This document shows positions 1-8,669 of a DNA stretch of 64,000 nt, in pieces (position 1 is the first letter of the stretch; each line of letters starts with the position of its first letter). A program made the position numbers and the translations under genes. The DNA is taken from the NCBI GenBank assembly GCA_002393195.1, contig DGIK01000073.1, forward strand, positions 14,464-78,463, in the 5' to 3' direction. Origin of the DNA: Bacteroidales bacterium UBA3824 (lineage in GTDB: Bacteria > Bacteroidota > Bacteroidia > Bacteroidales > UBA3824). A model generated the notes under the pieces. That model was not told the DNA's origin. It did no database searches and worked only from the letters and a program-made list of their open reading frames with translations.

Positions 1-1404
1 AAGATGGCGTATGCGTATTACGACAGAAAATCGGATTCAAAGGAACTTTTTAAAGGTTTGGAAATCACCAAGTCGCCTGATTATGAAAAACATCTCAACA
101 AGTATCCGACAATATACATCGATTGGAATGAATTTGCTAACATCCCCGACAAAGATAAACTGAGAGTGGCGCAACAAAGGATTGTTGCCGACCTGAGGGA
201 AACTTATGAAAATATTTTGGAAGAACAGAACGAACTTGGCGTTGCCCTTGCCGAAATCAACAAAAAGACAGGCGACCGCTTTATCCTGATTATCGATGAG
301 TGGGATATGCTCGTAAGAGATGTTACACAAGAAATTCAGGACGAGTATGTCAACTTTCTGCGCTCGATGTTCAAGACTAACAAAGCGAACAATGTATTTC
401 TCCTTGTATATATGACGGGCATTCTGCCGATAATCAAGATTAAGACGCAATCGGCGTTGAACAATTTCAGAGAATACAGCATCATTTATCCCGCCAACAC
501 CGCTAAATATTACGGATTTACAGAGACGGAAGTAGAAACGCTATGCAAAACACACAATATGAACCTCGAACTGATGAAACACGCATACGACGGCTACATC
601 ATCGGCGAAGAAAAATCGATGTTCAACCCTAATTCTGTGATGCAATCCATTGAGTACCGCACATACGACAGTTTTTGGTCAAGGACAGCGTCGTTTATGG
701 CAATAGAAAGTTACCTGAACATCGATGCCGACCAAGTGCGCACCAAAATCATCAAGATGATGAATGGTGAAGAAGTGGTAATAGAACCGACAAGTTTCCG
801 CAACGATATGAAAAACATCGAGACGAGTGACGACGTGCTGACATTGTTGGCACATCTTGGATATTTGTCGTACAACCCTGAAACTCAATCTGTAAGGATT
901 CCTAACACAGAAGTTAGCGCAGAGTTCAGAAACGCCGTCCGCTTTGCGGGTTGGAAAGAGTTGTCCAAAGCGGTTGGGCAGTCACGACAACTATTGGAGG
1001 ACACCATCAACCTCTGCAAAGACAAAGTGGCGCGTGCCTTCGACGACTATCATTTTGAGGCGTCGTCAATTTTGGAATTCAACGACGAAAACTCAATGCG
1101 GTGCGCAATAACGTTGGCTTATTACGCCGCCAAACCTTTTTACAAGATTTTTCACGAACTGCCTACGGGCAAAGGTTTTGCTGATATGGTTTTCATTCCG
1201 TTGCCCAAGTCGCCGCGCCCTGCAATAGTCATCGAACTCAAATACGACAAGACAGCCGACTCCGCCATCTCTCAAATCAAACGCAAAAATTATCCCAAGA
1301 GCCTCCAAGGTTTTTCCAAACGCATCGTGCTATGCGGCATCAATTACAACAAGGAAACTTCTAAACACGAAGTGGAGATGGAGGTGATTGAAGGTGAGGA
1401 ATAA
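1..1404 (+). CDS. AAA-ATPase-like / PD-(D/E)XK nuclease family protein (partial, 5' end outside window)
   Basis: The reading frame is open at the first base, so the N-terminus lies upstream. By comparison with the paralogue ending at 31596, about 57 residues including the Walker A region are missing. Visible features are a Walker B-like stretch (FILIIDEWDMLVRD, roughly residue 92 of the visible part) and a C-terminal PD-(D/E)XK nuclease core with the motif IELKYDK. Proteins of this build (AAA-ATPase-like plus DUF1703-type nuclease) are highly expanded in gut Bacteroidales; their cellular role is not established. The stop lies 5 bases from the end of the convergent HxlR gene. Identity of the family is well supported; function is not known. 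Confidence 0.85.
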   Translation, partial: KMAYAYYDRKSDSKELFKGLEITKSPDYEKHLNKYPTIYIDWNEFANIPDKDKLRVAQQRIVADLRETYENILEEQNELGVALAEINKKTGDRFILIIDEWDMLVRDVTQEIQDEYVNFLRSMFKTNKANNVFLLVYMTGILPIIKIKTQSALNNFREYSIIYPANTAKYYGFTETEVETLCKTHNMNLELMKHAYDGYIIGEEKSMFNPNSVMQSIEYRTYDSFWSRTASFMAIESYLNIDADQVRTKIIKMMNGEEVVIEPTSFRNDMKNIETSDDVLTLLAHLGYLSYNPETQSVRIPNTEVSAEFRNAVRFAGWKELSKAVGQSRQLLEDTINLCKDKVARAFDDYHFEASSILEFNDENSMRCAITLAYYAAKPFYKIFHELPTGKGFADMVFIPLPKSPRPAIVIELKYDKTADSAISQIKRKNYPKSLQGFSKRIVLCGINYNKETSKHEVEMEVIEGEE

Positions 1405-1409
1405 AGTGA

Positions 1410-1751
1410 TTATCCTGCCACTTCGTCGAAATGCTCTATTGCCCATTGAATCAGTCCCGAAATGTAAGGCATTAGTGATTTGCCGGTGTCGGTGAGTGAG
1501 TATTCCACTTTTGGAGGCACCACAGGATAGACCTTGCGGCAAAGGAGGTTGTCGCTTTCGAGACGTTTGAGGGTAGCCGACAACATCTTTTGCGAACAGT
1601 CGGTCATCAAGTTGCGAAGTTCGTTGAACCGCAAAACACCGCTTTCGCTCGCATTAATGGAATACAACACCAACAACGACCATTTGTCGCCAAACTTGCT
1701 GATTACCTGTCGTATAGGGCATTTGTTATATTTGTCTTGAAAATCATTCAT
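1410..1751 (-). CDS. HxlR-family winged-helix transcriptional regulator
   Basis: A 113-residue protein with the HxlR signature: an early cysteine in CPIRQV followed by KFGDKWSLLVLY, the recognition region NELRNLMTDCSQKMLSATLK and the wing KVEYSLTDTG. The family binds DNA as dimers and often senses electrophiles or redox stress through that cysteine. I chose the start at 1751 rather than the longer frame to 1805: the longer frame would overlap the preceding oxidoreductase gene, and a TATCTTTG box (1756-1763) lies only 4 bases before the ATG. It is last in the apparent operon cupin - flavin-binding protein - HxlR, so it may control those genes; that is inference. Confidence 0.88.
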   Translation of the reverse strand: MNDFQDKYNKCPIRQVISKFGDKWSLLVLYSINASESGVLRFNELRNLMTDCSQKMLSATLKRLESDNLLCRKVYPVVPPKVEYSLTDTGKSLMPYISGLIQWAIEHFDEVAG

Positions 1752-1755
1752 AGCG

Positions 1756-1763
1756 CAAAGATA
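1756..1763 (-). promoter_or_regulatory. -7 box (TATCTTTG) of HxlR gene
   Basis: TATCTTTG fits the Bacteroidota -7 consensus TAnnTTTG. It lies inside the 31-base gap between the flavin-binding gene and HxlR, 4 bases before the ATG, so an internal transcript would start at or next to the start codon. Confidence 0.5.
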
Positions 1764-1782
1764 CGAAATATTCCCCAAACAA

Positions 1783-2235
1783 TCAAGAATATTTTTCGCC
1801 GACATAACCGTTGCCTGCCTCGCCCGTTATCAGGTTGAAATGCCTAAGCACCGGCGGCGTGGGTTCGAGGTCGTAATAATCCATTTCGGCAATGTTCATC
1901 GAAAAATACGCCAACTGATCGTAACTATCGTAAAGTCGCGACAAAACTGGATTGTTGTCAAAAATCCACTTCTTGATGTTGTCGTCAACGTGAAAATTCA
2001 CCTGTCCCGAACAACGAACCGAAATTTTGTCTTTCATACTAAGAATCTCGATGTCAGGATTTTGCAGCAACTGACGGTAAACCGCTTTTTTGAACGACGT
2101 GGCAAAATACAACACTGTTCCGTCCTGTTTCATTATCTGAAAAACACGGATTTTTGGCAAGCCGCCTTCACAAGTTGCAAAGGCGACTTCATTGTTTGCT
2201 TTGAGGAAATCCAACGCTGTCTGCATAGTTACCAA
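1783..2235 (-). CDS. Pyridoxamine 5'-phosphate oxidase-like flavin-binding protein
   Basis: A 150-residue protein with the split-barrel fold pattern of the PNPOx-like family: an N-terminal helix, then AFATCEGGLPKIRVFQ, a strand with LYFATSFKKAVYRQL and EILSMKDKISVRCSGQV. These proteins usually bind FMN or F420 and reduce small molecules, or bind haem; the substrate cannot be told from sequence. It starts 7 bases inside the end of the cupin gene, so the two are translationally coupled, and it precedes the HxlR regulator. Such trios are commonly involved in electrophile or quinone stress, which is inference here. Confidence 0.8.
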   Translation of the reverse strand: MVTMQTALDFLKANNEVAFATCEGGLPKIRVFQIMKQDGTVLYFATSFKKAVYRQLLQNPDIEILSMKDKISVRCSGQVNFHVDDNIKKWIFDNNPVLSRLYDSYDQLAYFSMNIAEMDYYDLEPTPPVLRHFNLITGEAGNGYVGEKYS

Positions 2236-2684
2236 GAGAGTTTTTCGTTAAGGATGATGCCGTCTTCCATTGGTGAATCTTTCTCAGTGAAAGCGTTGGC
2301 CTTGTATTGGATGCAAAGCATTGTCAGATTGGAAGTTCCGCTGTTTTTGAGGGCGCGTTTGCCATCGGGCGAAACCCTTATAATCGAACCTTCCGACACC
2401 GGGAAAATTTCGCCGTCCACCTGATACTGACCTTCGCCGGAGATGATTACATAAATCTCCTCGTGAGTCTTGTGCGTGTGAAGAAAACCGCTGTCCTGAC
2501 CCGGCACAAGTGTCTGAAAACTCATTTCGGCACCTGTCAAGCCTAATGCCTGCGAGAGAAACACCTTGCCTTTGAGCGTAAAGTCCTTGCCCATAGGAAG
2601 TTCGTAGTTGATTACTTCGTTCATCGTGCCGAGGTTAACGGCGTTGAAATTCTTTCCTGATTTGATTTGCTGTACTGTCTTCAT
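2229..2684 (-). CDS. Cupin domain protein
   Basis: A 151-residue single-domain cupin. The metal-binding motif 1 is recognisable as HTHKTHEEIYVIISGEG and motif 2 as the region around PVSEGSIIRVSPDGKRAL. A metal-binding beta-barrel is therefore likely; the reaction is unknown. It is the first gene of the cupin - flavin-binding protein - HxlR operon. The upstream region (2685-2900) is AT-rich and shared with the divergent nuclease gene at 2924. No signal peptide, so cytoplasmic. Confidence 0.82.
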   Translation of the reverse strand: MKTVQQIKSGKNFNAVNLGTMNEVINYELPMGKDFTLKGKVFLSQALGLTGAEMSFQTLVPGQDSGFLHTHKTHEEIYVIISGEGQYQVDGEIFPVSEGSIIRVSPDGKRALKNSGTSNLTMLCIQYKANAFTEKDSPMEDGIILNEKLSW

Positions 2685-2889
2685 TTTTTTTACTATTTAA
2701 TAAATTGTTTGTTGATTTGTTTTACGCTGCAAAGTTAATCCATTGAAAAACAATACGCAAGAAGGCACTTTTTTGTTTTATAGTTACCAAAAAGTTAGAA
2801 TTGCTGACAATCAGTAATGATGAATTTTAATATTTAACATTAATTAACAAAGCGGTGCGGTTGGGTTTGTGAAAAACAGATAAAATGAG

Positions 2890-2897
2890 TAACTTTG
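2890..2897 (+). promoter_or_regulatory. -7 box (TAACTTTG) for YhcG-like nuclease
   Basis: TAACTTTG matches TAnnTTTG and lies 26 bases before the ATG at 2924. It supports the chosen start. Confidence 0.55.
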
Positions 2898-2923
2898 CGG
2901 TGGGTTAATTATCGAAACGAAAT

Positions 2924-4069
2924 ATGCACGACAACAACATTCAAACATACAACAGCGCCGTCACAACCATCAAAAACGCGATTCTGAACGCCCAATACGA
3001 GGCGGCAAAGGGTGTCAATAATATTCAGTTGACACTCTACTACTCTATTGGTCGTTTTATTTCGCAAAACAGCCGTAACGGAAAGTGGGGCACTCACGCC
3101 ATCGCCACTATCAGTCAACTTCTTAAAAAAGATATGCCCGGATTGAGGGGTTATTCGGAAACAAGTTTGAAACGTATGCGATCTTTTTATGAAGAATGGG
3201 CGGAACTTGACCCAGTTTTAAATTCGTCCATTAAAACGGACGAATTTTCGCCAGTTAAAACTGACGAAATTATCGACTTGCTTCCGTTCAACTTTTCCGC
3301 CGTGGATGCATTCCCCGCTAATGATTTTAGAAGTATTGGTTTTACTCATCACAGCGAAATTTTGACGCAATGCAAAGACCGTAAAGAGCGTATGTTCTAC
3401 ATTTCGGTATGCGCTCGCGAGCACCTCACGCCCGACGGTATCAAAAACTGCATCAAACAAAATCTTTATAGCAAAAAAGGTCAGATGCCTAACAATTTTT
3501 TGCAGCGGCTACCATCTGGAAACCTCGCAAAAAGGGCTATTCTTGCATTCAAAGACCAATATATGCTTGATTTTATCAATGTGGAGGAACTTGGAGCACG
3601 TGATATTGAGGAAGTTAACGAAACTGTTGTAGAACAGAAAATTGTTGACAACATCAAAAAATTTATCCTAAAATTTGGCAAGGATTTCTTGTTTGTTGGC
3701 AATCAATACACGATAACAGTTGCCGGACACGACCATCGGATTGATTTGCTGTTTTACAACCGCGATTTAAATTGTTTGGTGGCAATTGAATTGAAAACAG
3801 GAGCGTTCAAACAGATTTACTTAGGCGAACTCAATGGTTATCTACGACTTTTGGACGATTATGTGCGCAAGCCTCACGAAAATCCATCCATAGGCATTGT
3901 ACTCTGCAAAAGTGCCGACAAAACTTACGTTGAATATATGATTCAGGATTACGACAAACCTATGGGCGTGGCAACATTCACCACAGCCACCGATATGCCC
4001 GAGCGTTTCCGCAACGCCCTCCCTGACATCGAAGAACTAAAAAAACTGTTAAGTAGCGGGGATGAATAA
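2924..4069 (+). CDS. YhcG/DUF1016 family PD-(D/E)XK nuclease
   Basis: A 381-residue protein with the two-domain layout of the YhcG (DUF1016) family. The N-terminal helical domain holds the typical text YYSIGRFISQ and YSETSLKRMRSFYEEW. The C-terminal PD-(D/E)XK nuclease domain shows RIDLLFYNRDL with the acidic residue and VAIELKTG with the E-x-K pair, then LGELNGYLRLLD. Members occur beside restriction-modification systems and transposons and are predicted DNA nucleases. A TAACTTTG box lies just upstream. It stands alone between divergent and convergent neighbours, with no partner methylase seen. A fragment of a different YhcG gene lies at 5318-5472. Confidence 0.9.
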   Translation: MHDNNIQTYNSAVTTIKNAILNAQYEAAKGVNNIQLTLYYSIGRFISQNSRNGKWGTHAIATISQLLKKDMPGLRGYSETSLKRMRSFYEEWAELDPVLNSSIKTDEFSPVKTDEIIDLLPFNFSAVDAFPANDFRSIGFTHHSEILTQCKDRKERMFYISVCAREHLTPDGIKNCIKQNLYSKKGQMPNNFLQRLPSGNLAKRAILAFKDQYMLDFINVEELGARDIEEVNETVVEQKIVDNIKKFILKFGKDFLFVGNQYTITVAGHDHRIDLLFYNRDLNCLVAIELKTGAFKQIYLGELNGYLRLLDDYVRKPHENPSIGIVLCKSADKTYVEYMIQDYDKPMGVATFTTATDMPERFRNALPDIEELKKLLSSGDE

Positions 4070-4140
4070 CAATCCCCTACAATATTAATTTTTTATTAAT
4101 TCCGCCATATATCGGGGTTACAAGTTATTGGAATAATCTG

Positions 4141-4284
4141 TAATTTTGTGCCCGAAAATTTTGACAAGCCGGGCGTACAAAAAAAAGCATCCGTGGCGGG
4201 GTGCATCAAGCGTTAACCGTTATCCGATAAACAGACGGCAGCCCAAGATACCAATTGCGGTTCTTGGCTGCCGTCTGTTTTTTT
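4141..4284 (+). ncRNA. Candidate small structured RNA with own promoter and terminator
   Basis: A -7 box TAATTTTG (4141-4148) is followed about 140 bases later by a strong hairpin ending in seven or more T residues (4229-4284). Between them are two more stems: GCCCG with CGGGC near 4151-4175, and GCATCC with GGGTGC near 4188-4206. No reading frame explains the stretch. It may be an independent small RNA, or a leader with attenuator for the truncated TolC gene that begins at 4333. I do not recognise a named RNA family. Confidence 0.5.
4229..4284 (+). terminator. Intrinsic terminator
   Basis: The arm AAACAGACGGCAGCC with one bulge and AAGA pairs with TCTTGGCTGCCGTCTGTTT, followed directly by a T run. 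It would end the candidate RNA starting near 4150. Confidence 0.75.
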
Positions 4285-4332
4285 GCGCCCTGACGAAATT
4301 GAATTGAACTTTGAGATTAATTATTTAATAGA

Positions 4333-5391
4333 ATGGAATTACAAAAAATTATCAGTTTTGCTGTGGCAATGACGCTCAGTGCGCAACTTTGGGCGCAGGG
4401 CGAGGTGGTAACGCTCCAACATCTTTGGGACGAGGCTGAGCGCAACAGCACGTCTATCAAGGTGATGAAGAGCGAACTCGACGCCGCAAATCTCGCTGTG
4501 GAGGCTGCCAAAAGCGGCAATCTGCCCGACCTTAATGCAAGCCTCAGCATCGGCTATCTCGGCGACGGCGTGTTGACCGATAGAAATTTCAAAAACTCTT
4601 TACACGTTGACAATCCGCACTTTATGAACAGTTTTTCGGTGCAGGCGAGTCAGTTGATTTATGGTGGAGGCGCGGTGAAAAATGCCGTCAAGACCGCCGA
4701 ATCGGGTCGCAATATTGCCGCCCTCAATCTTGAAAGTGAGCGTCAGAACCTCAGGCTGATGATTGCGGGATATTATCTCGATATTTGCCGACTTTGGAAT
4801 CAGACCGCCGTCCTCGACGAGAACCTCCGTCTGTGCGACGTTGTTATTGAAAATATGCGAGTTATGGAGGCGCAAGGAACGGCTCTCAGCAACGATATTT
4901 TGCGTTACGAACTCCAAAAAGAGAGTCTTTTGCTCTCGAAGCGCAAAGTGGCCGACGGGTTGCAGATACTTTACCGACGGATAGCCACGGCAACGGGTTA
5001 CGAAGGCAAAAACGATTTTGCACCCGACACCGTACAGATTGCGCAAATGGTTGAAAATCTTAACGATACAACGCTACAAAACTCTTACGCAGACAATGGT
5101 GTGAATGTAAGGATTTCGCAAGAGGCGGCGTATCTTGCTGAAAACCAACTAAAAACCATCAAAAGCGGAATGTTGCCGCAGGTGGCTGTCATTGCCGAAG
5201 ACCATTTTGACGGACCTATTACGATTGAGGTGCCGGTAATCGACAAGAATTTCAACTATTGGTTTGCGGGAATTGGCGTAAAATACAGCATATCATCGCT
5301 TTATAAAACCAAACGAGATGTGCGACCTCGCTCAGGAACTTACCAAAGACCCTTACAATTTTGCGTTTACGGGCATAACAGGCAGATATAA
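4333..5391 (+). pseudogene. TolC-family outer membrane efflux protein, truncated
   Basis: Residues 1-22 form a signal peptide (ending LWAQ). The next 300 residues are a normal TolC/OEP N-terminal repeat: QHLWDEAERNSTSIKVMKSE, the barrel strand FSVQASQLIYGGG and long amphipathic helices. After SSLYKT near 5310 similarity ends abruptly, where a full-length protein would continue with the second helical hairpin for another 100 or so residues. The last 30 residues are in the wrong frame over a fragment of a YhcG nuclease. The protein can hardly form a trimeric channel, so I call it a broken gene. No inner-membrane pump genes are adjacent. Confidence 0.75.
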
Positions 5392-5472
5392 TGAGCGTTT
5401 ATTGAAAGATTCGTTGCTCAACAATATTACCAATTTTTTGATTGAGTTGGGTACAGGTTTCGCATACATCGT
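5318..5472 (+). pseudogene. Fragment of a YhcG/DUF1016 nuclease gene
   Basis: The frame here reads LTKDPYNFAFTG, then NERLLKDSLLNNITNFLIEL and GTGFAYI. That matches the start of the nuclease domain of a YhcG subfamily different from the gene at 2924 (typical text DPYNFxF ... L..FLLELGxGFAFV). Both ends of the gene are missing. It is fused to the broken TolC gene on its left and meets a remnant on the other strand at its right. Confidence 0.6.
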
Positions 5473-5590
5473 ACTTTGGGGTATCGTCGTTCCATTTGCA
5501 GTATGTGCGTTGGTCGCAACTTATGAAAAATTGCGCGCTCGCACATATTACTGCTAACGACATAAACATTGTTAACATAATTGCTTTCAT
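5456..5590 (-). pseudogene. 5' remnant of a secreted protein gene
   Basis: The minus strand from 5590 reads a clear signal peptide, MKAIMLTMFMSLAVICASAQ, then FFISCDQRTYCKW and about 15 further residues. At about 5456 the frame enters the antisense of the YhcG fragment. The head resembles small exported Bacteroidales proteins with an SCxxRTxCxW motif just after the signal peptide, recalled from memory and not verified. Only the first 45 codons remain. Confidence 0.45.
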
Positions 5591-5602
5591 TATCTGCGCA
5601 AT

Positions 5603-6778
5603 TTAGTCGTTAAACCACGAATGATTATAGTTGCAGTAAGAATCAATTACCCAGTCGAACTGAGGAATTGCAACTACATTACCTTCTTTGTCAACAATTC
5701 CCCATTTCGGGTCTTCGTATTTTCTTCCGTCCTTCTTTTGTCCGACGAAAATAATGTCCTTGTGTACAAGTACGTCGTCATACTGAGGATTAATGATTAT
5801 TTTGCCAGTCTTGTCAATGCAGCCCCATTTCTCATTTAGTTTTACGGCTACATAACCATTAGCCCAAAAACTGTCTGCGTGGTCGAATTGCGGATTGATA
5901 ATCAGTTTTCCTGTTTTATCAATGAATCCCCATTTTTTGTTTACCTTGGCTGATGCCAATCCATTCTCGGCAAAATAATAAGCGTCATCAAATTGTGGAT
6001 TGATTACCATTTTACCAGAATTGTCAATGTATCCCCACTTGTCGTTCAACTTTACCAATGCGAGTCCGTTTTTAGTGAAACCGTATGTTTCGTCAAACTG
6101 AGGGTTGATTAGCATTTTGCCGGTTTTGTCGATGTATCCCCACTTGCCGTTGGTTTTGACTGCGCATAATCCGTTTTCTGAGAAACCGTTTACATCGTCA
6201 AATTGAGGATTGATTAATATTTTACCAGTTTTGTCAATGTATCCCCATAAGTCGTTCAATTTTACACCAGACAATTCATCATCGCCAAATCCTGATGCAG
6301 AATCGAATTGAAGATTTATGACAATTTTGCCGGTTTTATCGATGAATCCCCATTTGCCATCCATTTCGATGGCAGCCAAACCGTTTTTCGAGAAAGCGTA
6401 TGCCTTGTCAAATTGCGGATTGACAATCAATTTGCCTGTCTTGTCTATGTAACCCCATTTGTCATCCATCTTGACAGGTGCCAATACATTTTCTCCAAAG
6501 TTGTACGCCTTGTCAAACTGAGGATTGATTACCCATTGCCCAAGTTTGTCGATGTATCCCCATTTGTCATCGGATTTTGCTGCTGCCAATTCGTTTTCAC
6601 CGAAGTTGTATACTTCTGTGAATTGAGGGTTGATTATCCAATTGCCGTTTCTGTCGATGAAACCGCATTTGTCGCCGAATCCAGCGGGGATGAGGATGTT
6701 TTCATCTTTTCCGTTGTTACAGGACACAATGTTGATTAGCCCAATCAACAAACTGAGAATGAGAAATTTTGCTTTCAT
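5603..6778 (-). CDS. WG-repeat lipoprotein
   Basis: A 391-residue protein starting MKAKFLILSLLIGLINIVSC, a lipoprotein signal peptide with the lipobox cysteine at residue 20. The mature part consists of ten WG repeats of about 39 residues, each of the form WGYIDKTGKxxINPQFD followed by AxxFxENGLAxVK. WG repeats form beta-propeller or solenoid surfaces for binding; the ligand is unknown. The start at 6778 is chosen over a frame extending to 6820 because it places the signal peptide at the N-terminus. It follows the reverse transcriptase gene by 67 bases on the same strand, but nothing shows they act together. Confidence 0.85.
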   Translation of the reverse strand: MKAKFLILSLLIGLINIVSCNNGKDENILIPAGFGDKCGFIDRNGNWIINPQFTEVYNFGENELAAAKSDDKWGYIDKLGQWVINPQFDKAYNFGENVLAPVKMDDKWGYIDKTGKLIVNPQFDKAYAFSKNGLAAIEMDGKWGFIDKTGKIVINLQFDSASGFGDDELSGVKLNDLWGYIDKTGKILINPQFDDVNGFSENGLCAVKTNGKWGYIDKTGKMLINPQFDETYGFTKNGLALVKLNDKWGYIDNSGKMVINPQFDDAYYFAENGLASAKVNKKWGFIDKTGKLIINPQFDHADSFWANGYVAVKLNEKWGCIDKTGKIIINPQYDDVLVHKDIIFVGQKKDGRKYEDPKWGIVDKEGNVVAIPQFDWVIDSYCNYNHSWFND

Positions 6779-6845
6779 TTTGTGTATGTTATTTATTAGT
6801 TTTACAATCATTAGTGTCAATTTCCGCCAAAAGGTTACACATTTT

Positions 6846-8336
6846 TTAGTATTTGTTAATAAAAAGTTTCACCTCGTTGTCGTCGGGGACGGATGGCAGC
6901 GAATCCAATGCCTGACGGTTGATTATTGGCGTGTTTCTAATGTGATTTTTGAATGTATCATTAAGCCAACAATTATTCCAAAGGTCACAGGCGTTTTTTG
7001 TGTCGTTGACAATTTGACATAAATCTTCCTCGTTGCATTTGTCAATCACTATGTTGTCTTTGATAACCATACGTTGCAACCAAACCAACAGATAGCCAAT
7101 GTTGGGAAGAACACTCAATTTTTGGGCAACTAATTTGTATAGTTCCTCTTTTTTTGTATTGTCAGGTTCGTATGAAACAATTTTTGCAATAGTCGCGGCA
7201 ACCAAGGCATATACCTTTGAATTGTGAAGGGCGATGTCTGTCAGGATTGCAACAAGAACAGCCAAATTTTGTCCCTGAATTTTATTAGGCGTTATTCTTC
7301 CCATAAAGTCGGTCAACGCTCTTGATATGCTTCCTGAATTGGGATATTCTTTCGACAATTTATGGATAATCAACAAATGTTTCTGCAATGATGTTTCCTC
7401 TTGCTTGACACTGTTCCAATACAACTTGTCAGGTTTAATTGCATCTGTGATAAGTTCTTGTGTTACAAATGTTTTTTGATTGTTGAGTTTGAAGTTCAAA
7501 TCAGTCAGAACCACAGACAACAGACGCAAAATTTTCACTGCATCTTCTTTCGTCTTTGTGAAAATACGGTAGTCGTCTCTGTAACGCAGAATCTTGAAAT
7601 CGGGAATTGAGTTACCTATCTTGTCCAATAACAATGTATCTGCATAACCTAAAACGATTTCGGCAATAAAATCCATCAAAATACTACCTTGTGGAATACC
7701 GTTGGTTTGACGATAGTTCATTTCTTCCAACTCAGTATCTATTTTATTACCGAGCAATGACCTATCGTTTGGATTTTGTTTTGCAACAGACTTAGTATGC
7801 AATGCCCAAACAATTGTGTGGGTATATAATGTGCCATAACAATCGGTAATGTCTGTATTAGCAAGCCATTCATATTTCAGAGATAGTTCAAGTGATTGCT
7901 GTTCAACTCGATCCCACCAATTGATAACAGAATTGGCAGATATGTCCGATGTTTCAAAATTGAACGGAATACTATGACACTCTATTTTGTCGCTTGCCGA
8001 ACAATTTTTGAAATGCGTTTGCAACAATGCCCAATTATGCGGTTCTGTTATAATACCAACCAACTTGATATACAAAACAGGGTTAATAATCTCCATCTTG
8101 CGCCACGCCAAATTGCCATCCTTGTTTTGGTAAAATTTGTAGTTTACATTGTCAAATTTTCTTGGCGAATCGCTTGTAATCCTTGAATAATCTATTCCTG
8201 ACATTTCTGTTGACAACTTATCCAACAACGGTTGAAAATCAAAGTACTTCGGCAAATCTATTGTCGAATAACACTTCGCATTAAGGAAGAAGTTCCTTGC
8301 ATCGTCTGCGGATAATTCTGTAATTCTTTCTGCCAT
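6846..8336 (-). CDS. Reverse transcriptase of the defence-associated (Abi/unknown-group) type
   Basis: A 496-residue protein with the RT palm motifs in order: motif A TDITDCYG (Asp162), motif B NGIPQGS (212-218), motif C YRDD (252-255, the catalytic pair) and motif D NFKLNNQKT (281-289). No group II intron maturase domain, no DGR genes and no retron-type partner are seen. The last 200 residues are helical and lack recognisable motifs. This one-gene build, with a structured RNA upstream, fits the DRT/Abi class of anti-phage RTs; I cannot assign a subtype. Base composition is AT-richer than cysD next door, suggesting transfer. Start: the only good ATG after the RNA, with a long spacer following the RNA's T run. 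Confidence 0.85.
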   Translation of the reverse strand: MAERITELSADDARNFFLNAKCYSTIDLPKYFDFQPLLDKLSTEMSGIDYSRITSDSPRKFDNVNYKFYQNKDGNLAWRKMEIINPVLYIKLVGIITEPHNWALLQTHFKNCSASDKIECHSIPFNFETSDISANSVINWWDRVEQQSLELSLKYEWLANTDITDCYGTLYTHTIVWALHTKSVAKQNPNDRSLLGNKIDTELEEMNYRQTNGIPQGSILMDFIAEIVLGYADTLLLDKIGNSIPDFKILRYRDDYRIFTKTKEDAVKILRLLSVVLTDLNFKLNNQKTFVTQELITDAIKPDKLYWNSVKQEETSLQKHLLIIHKLSKEYPNSGSISRALTDFMGRITPNKIQGQNLAVLVAILTDIALHNSKVYALVAATIAKIVSYEPDNTKKEELYKLVAQKLSVLPNIGYLLVWLQRMVIKDNIVIDKCNEEDLCQIVNDTKNACDLWNNCWLNDTFKNHIRNTPIINRQALDSLPSVPDDNEVKLFINKY

Positions 8337-8392
8337 TTTTTGACAATAAGATTTTTCTCCGCCGAACGCTCACCCAAACTCGGAATTAAACA

Positions 8393-8666
8393 CAAAAAAG
8401 ACGTGGGAGTTTTTTACATCAACTTATCCCACTAATCGCAGGCCTTCGCATTGCCTTTATAGGATGAGATAAGCAACGCAAAAGTCCACGTCAGAATATA
8501 TATTAGGCGTATTAAACCCATATATATCACATAAACGCGGACGTTGCATTGCCGTTTACTCTACCCTATAACAAAAGTTGCGAAGTTTTGCGATTAGTAG
8601 ATTCGCGTCAATAAAACGTCCTTGAAGGAATCAGAATGGCTATGTATGTCGCCATCTTATCCGACA
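8393..8666 (-). ncRNA. Structured RNA upstream of the reverse transcriptase (candidate template/partner RNA)
   Basis: It runs from just after a TATATTTG box (8670-8677) to a T run at 8394-8399, about 270 nt, in the same direction as the RT. Perfect stems read directly are: 8590-8598 with 8431-8439 (9 bp), 8580-8585 with 8444-8449 (6 bp), 8565-8571 with 8458-8464 (7 bp), 8542-8547 with 8473-8478 (6 bp), 8535-8541 with 8485-8491 (7 bp) and an apical AT stem 8520-8527 with 8496-8503. These nest into one long branched hairpin. A closing hairpin (8427-8432 with 8403-8408) precedes the T run. DRT2, DRT9 and retrons are known to use such upstream RNAs; the match here is by architecture only. Confidence 0.7.
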
Positions 8667-8669
8667 CTG

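Noticed and set aside
5603-6778. Regular repeats of about 117 bases resembling a tandem array or CRISPR-like pattern
   Set aside because: They are in frame and encode ten WG protein repeats; unit length and divergence do not fit CRISPR.
6846-8336. Group II intron or DGR reverse transcriptase
   Set aside because: No maturase or endonuclease domain, no intron ends, no template/variable repeat pair or accessory Avd gene nearby.
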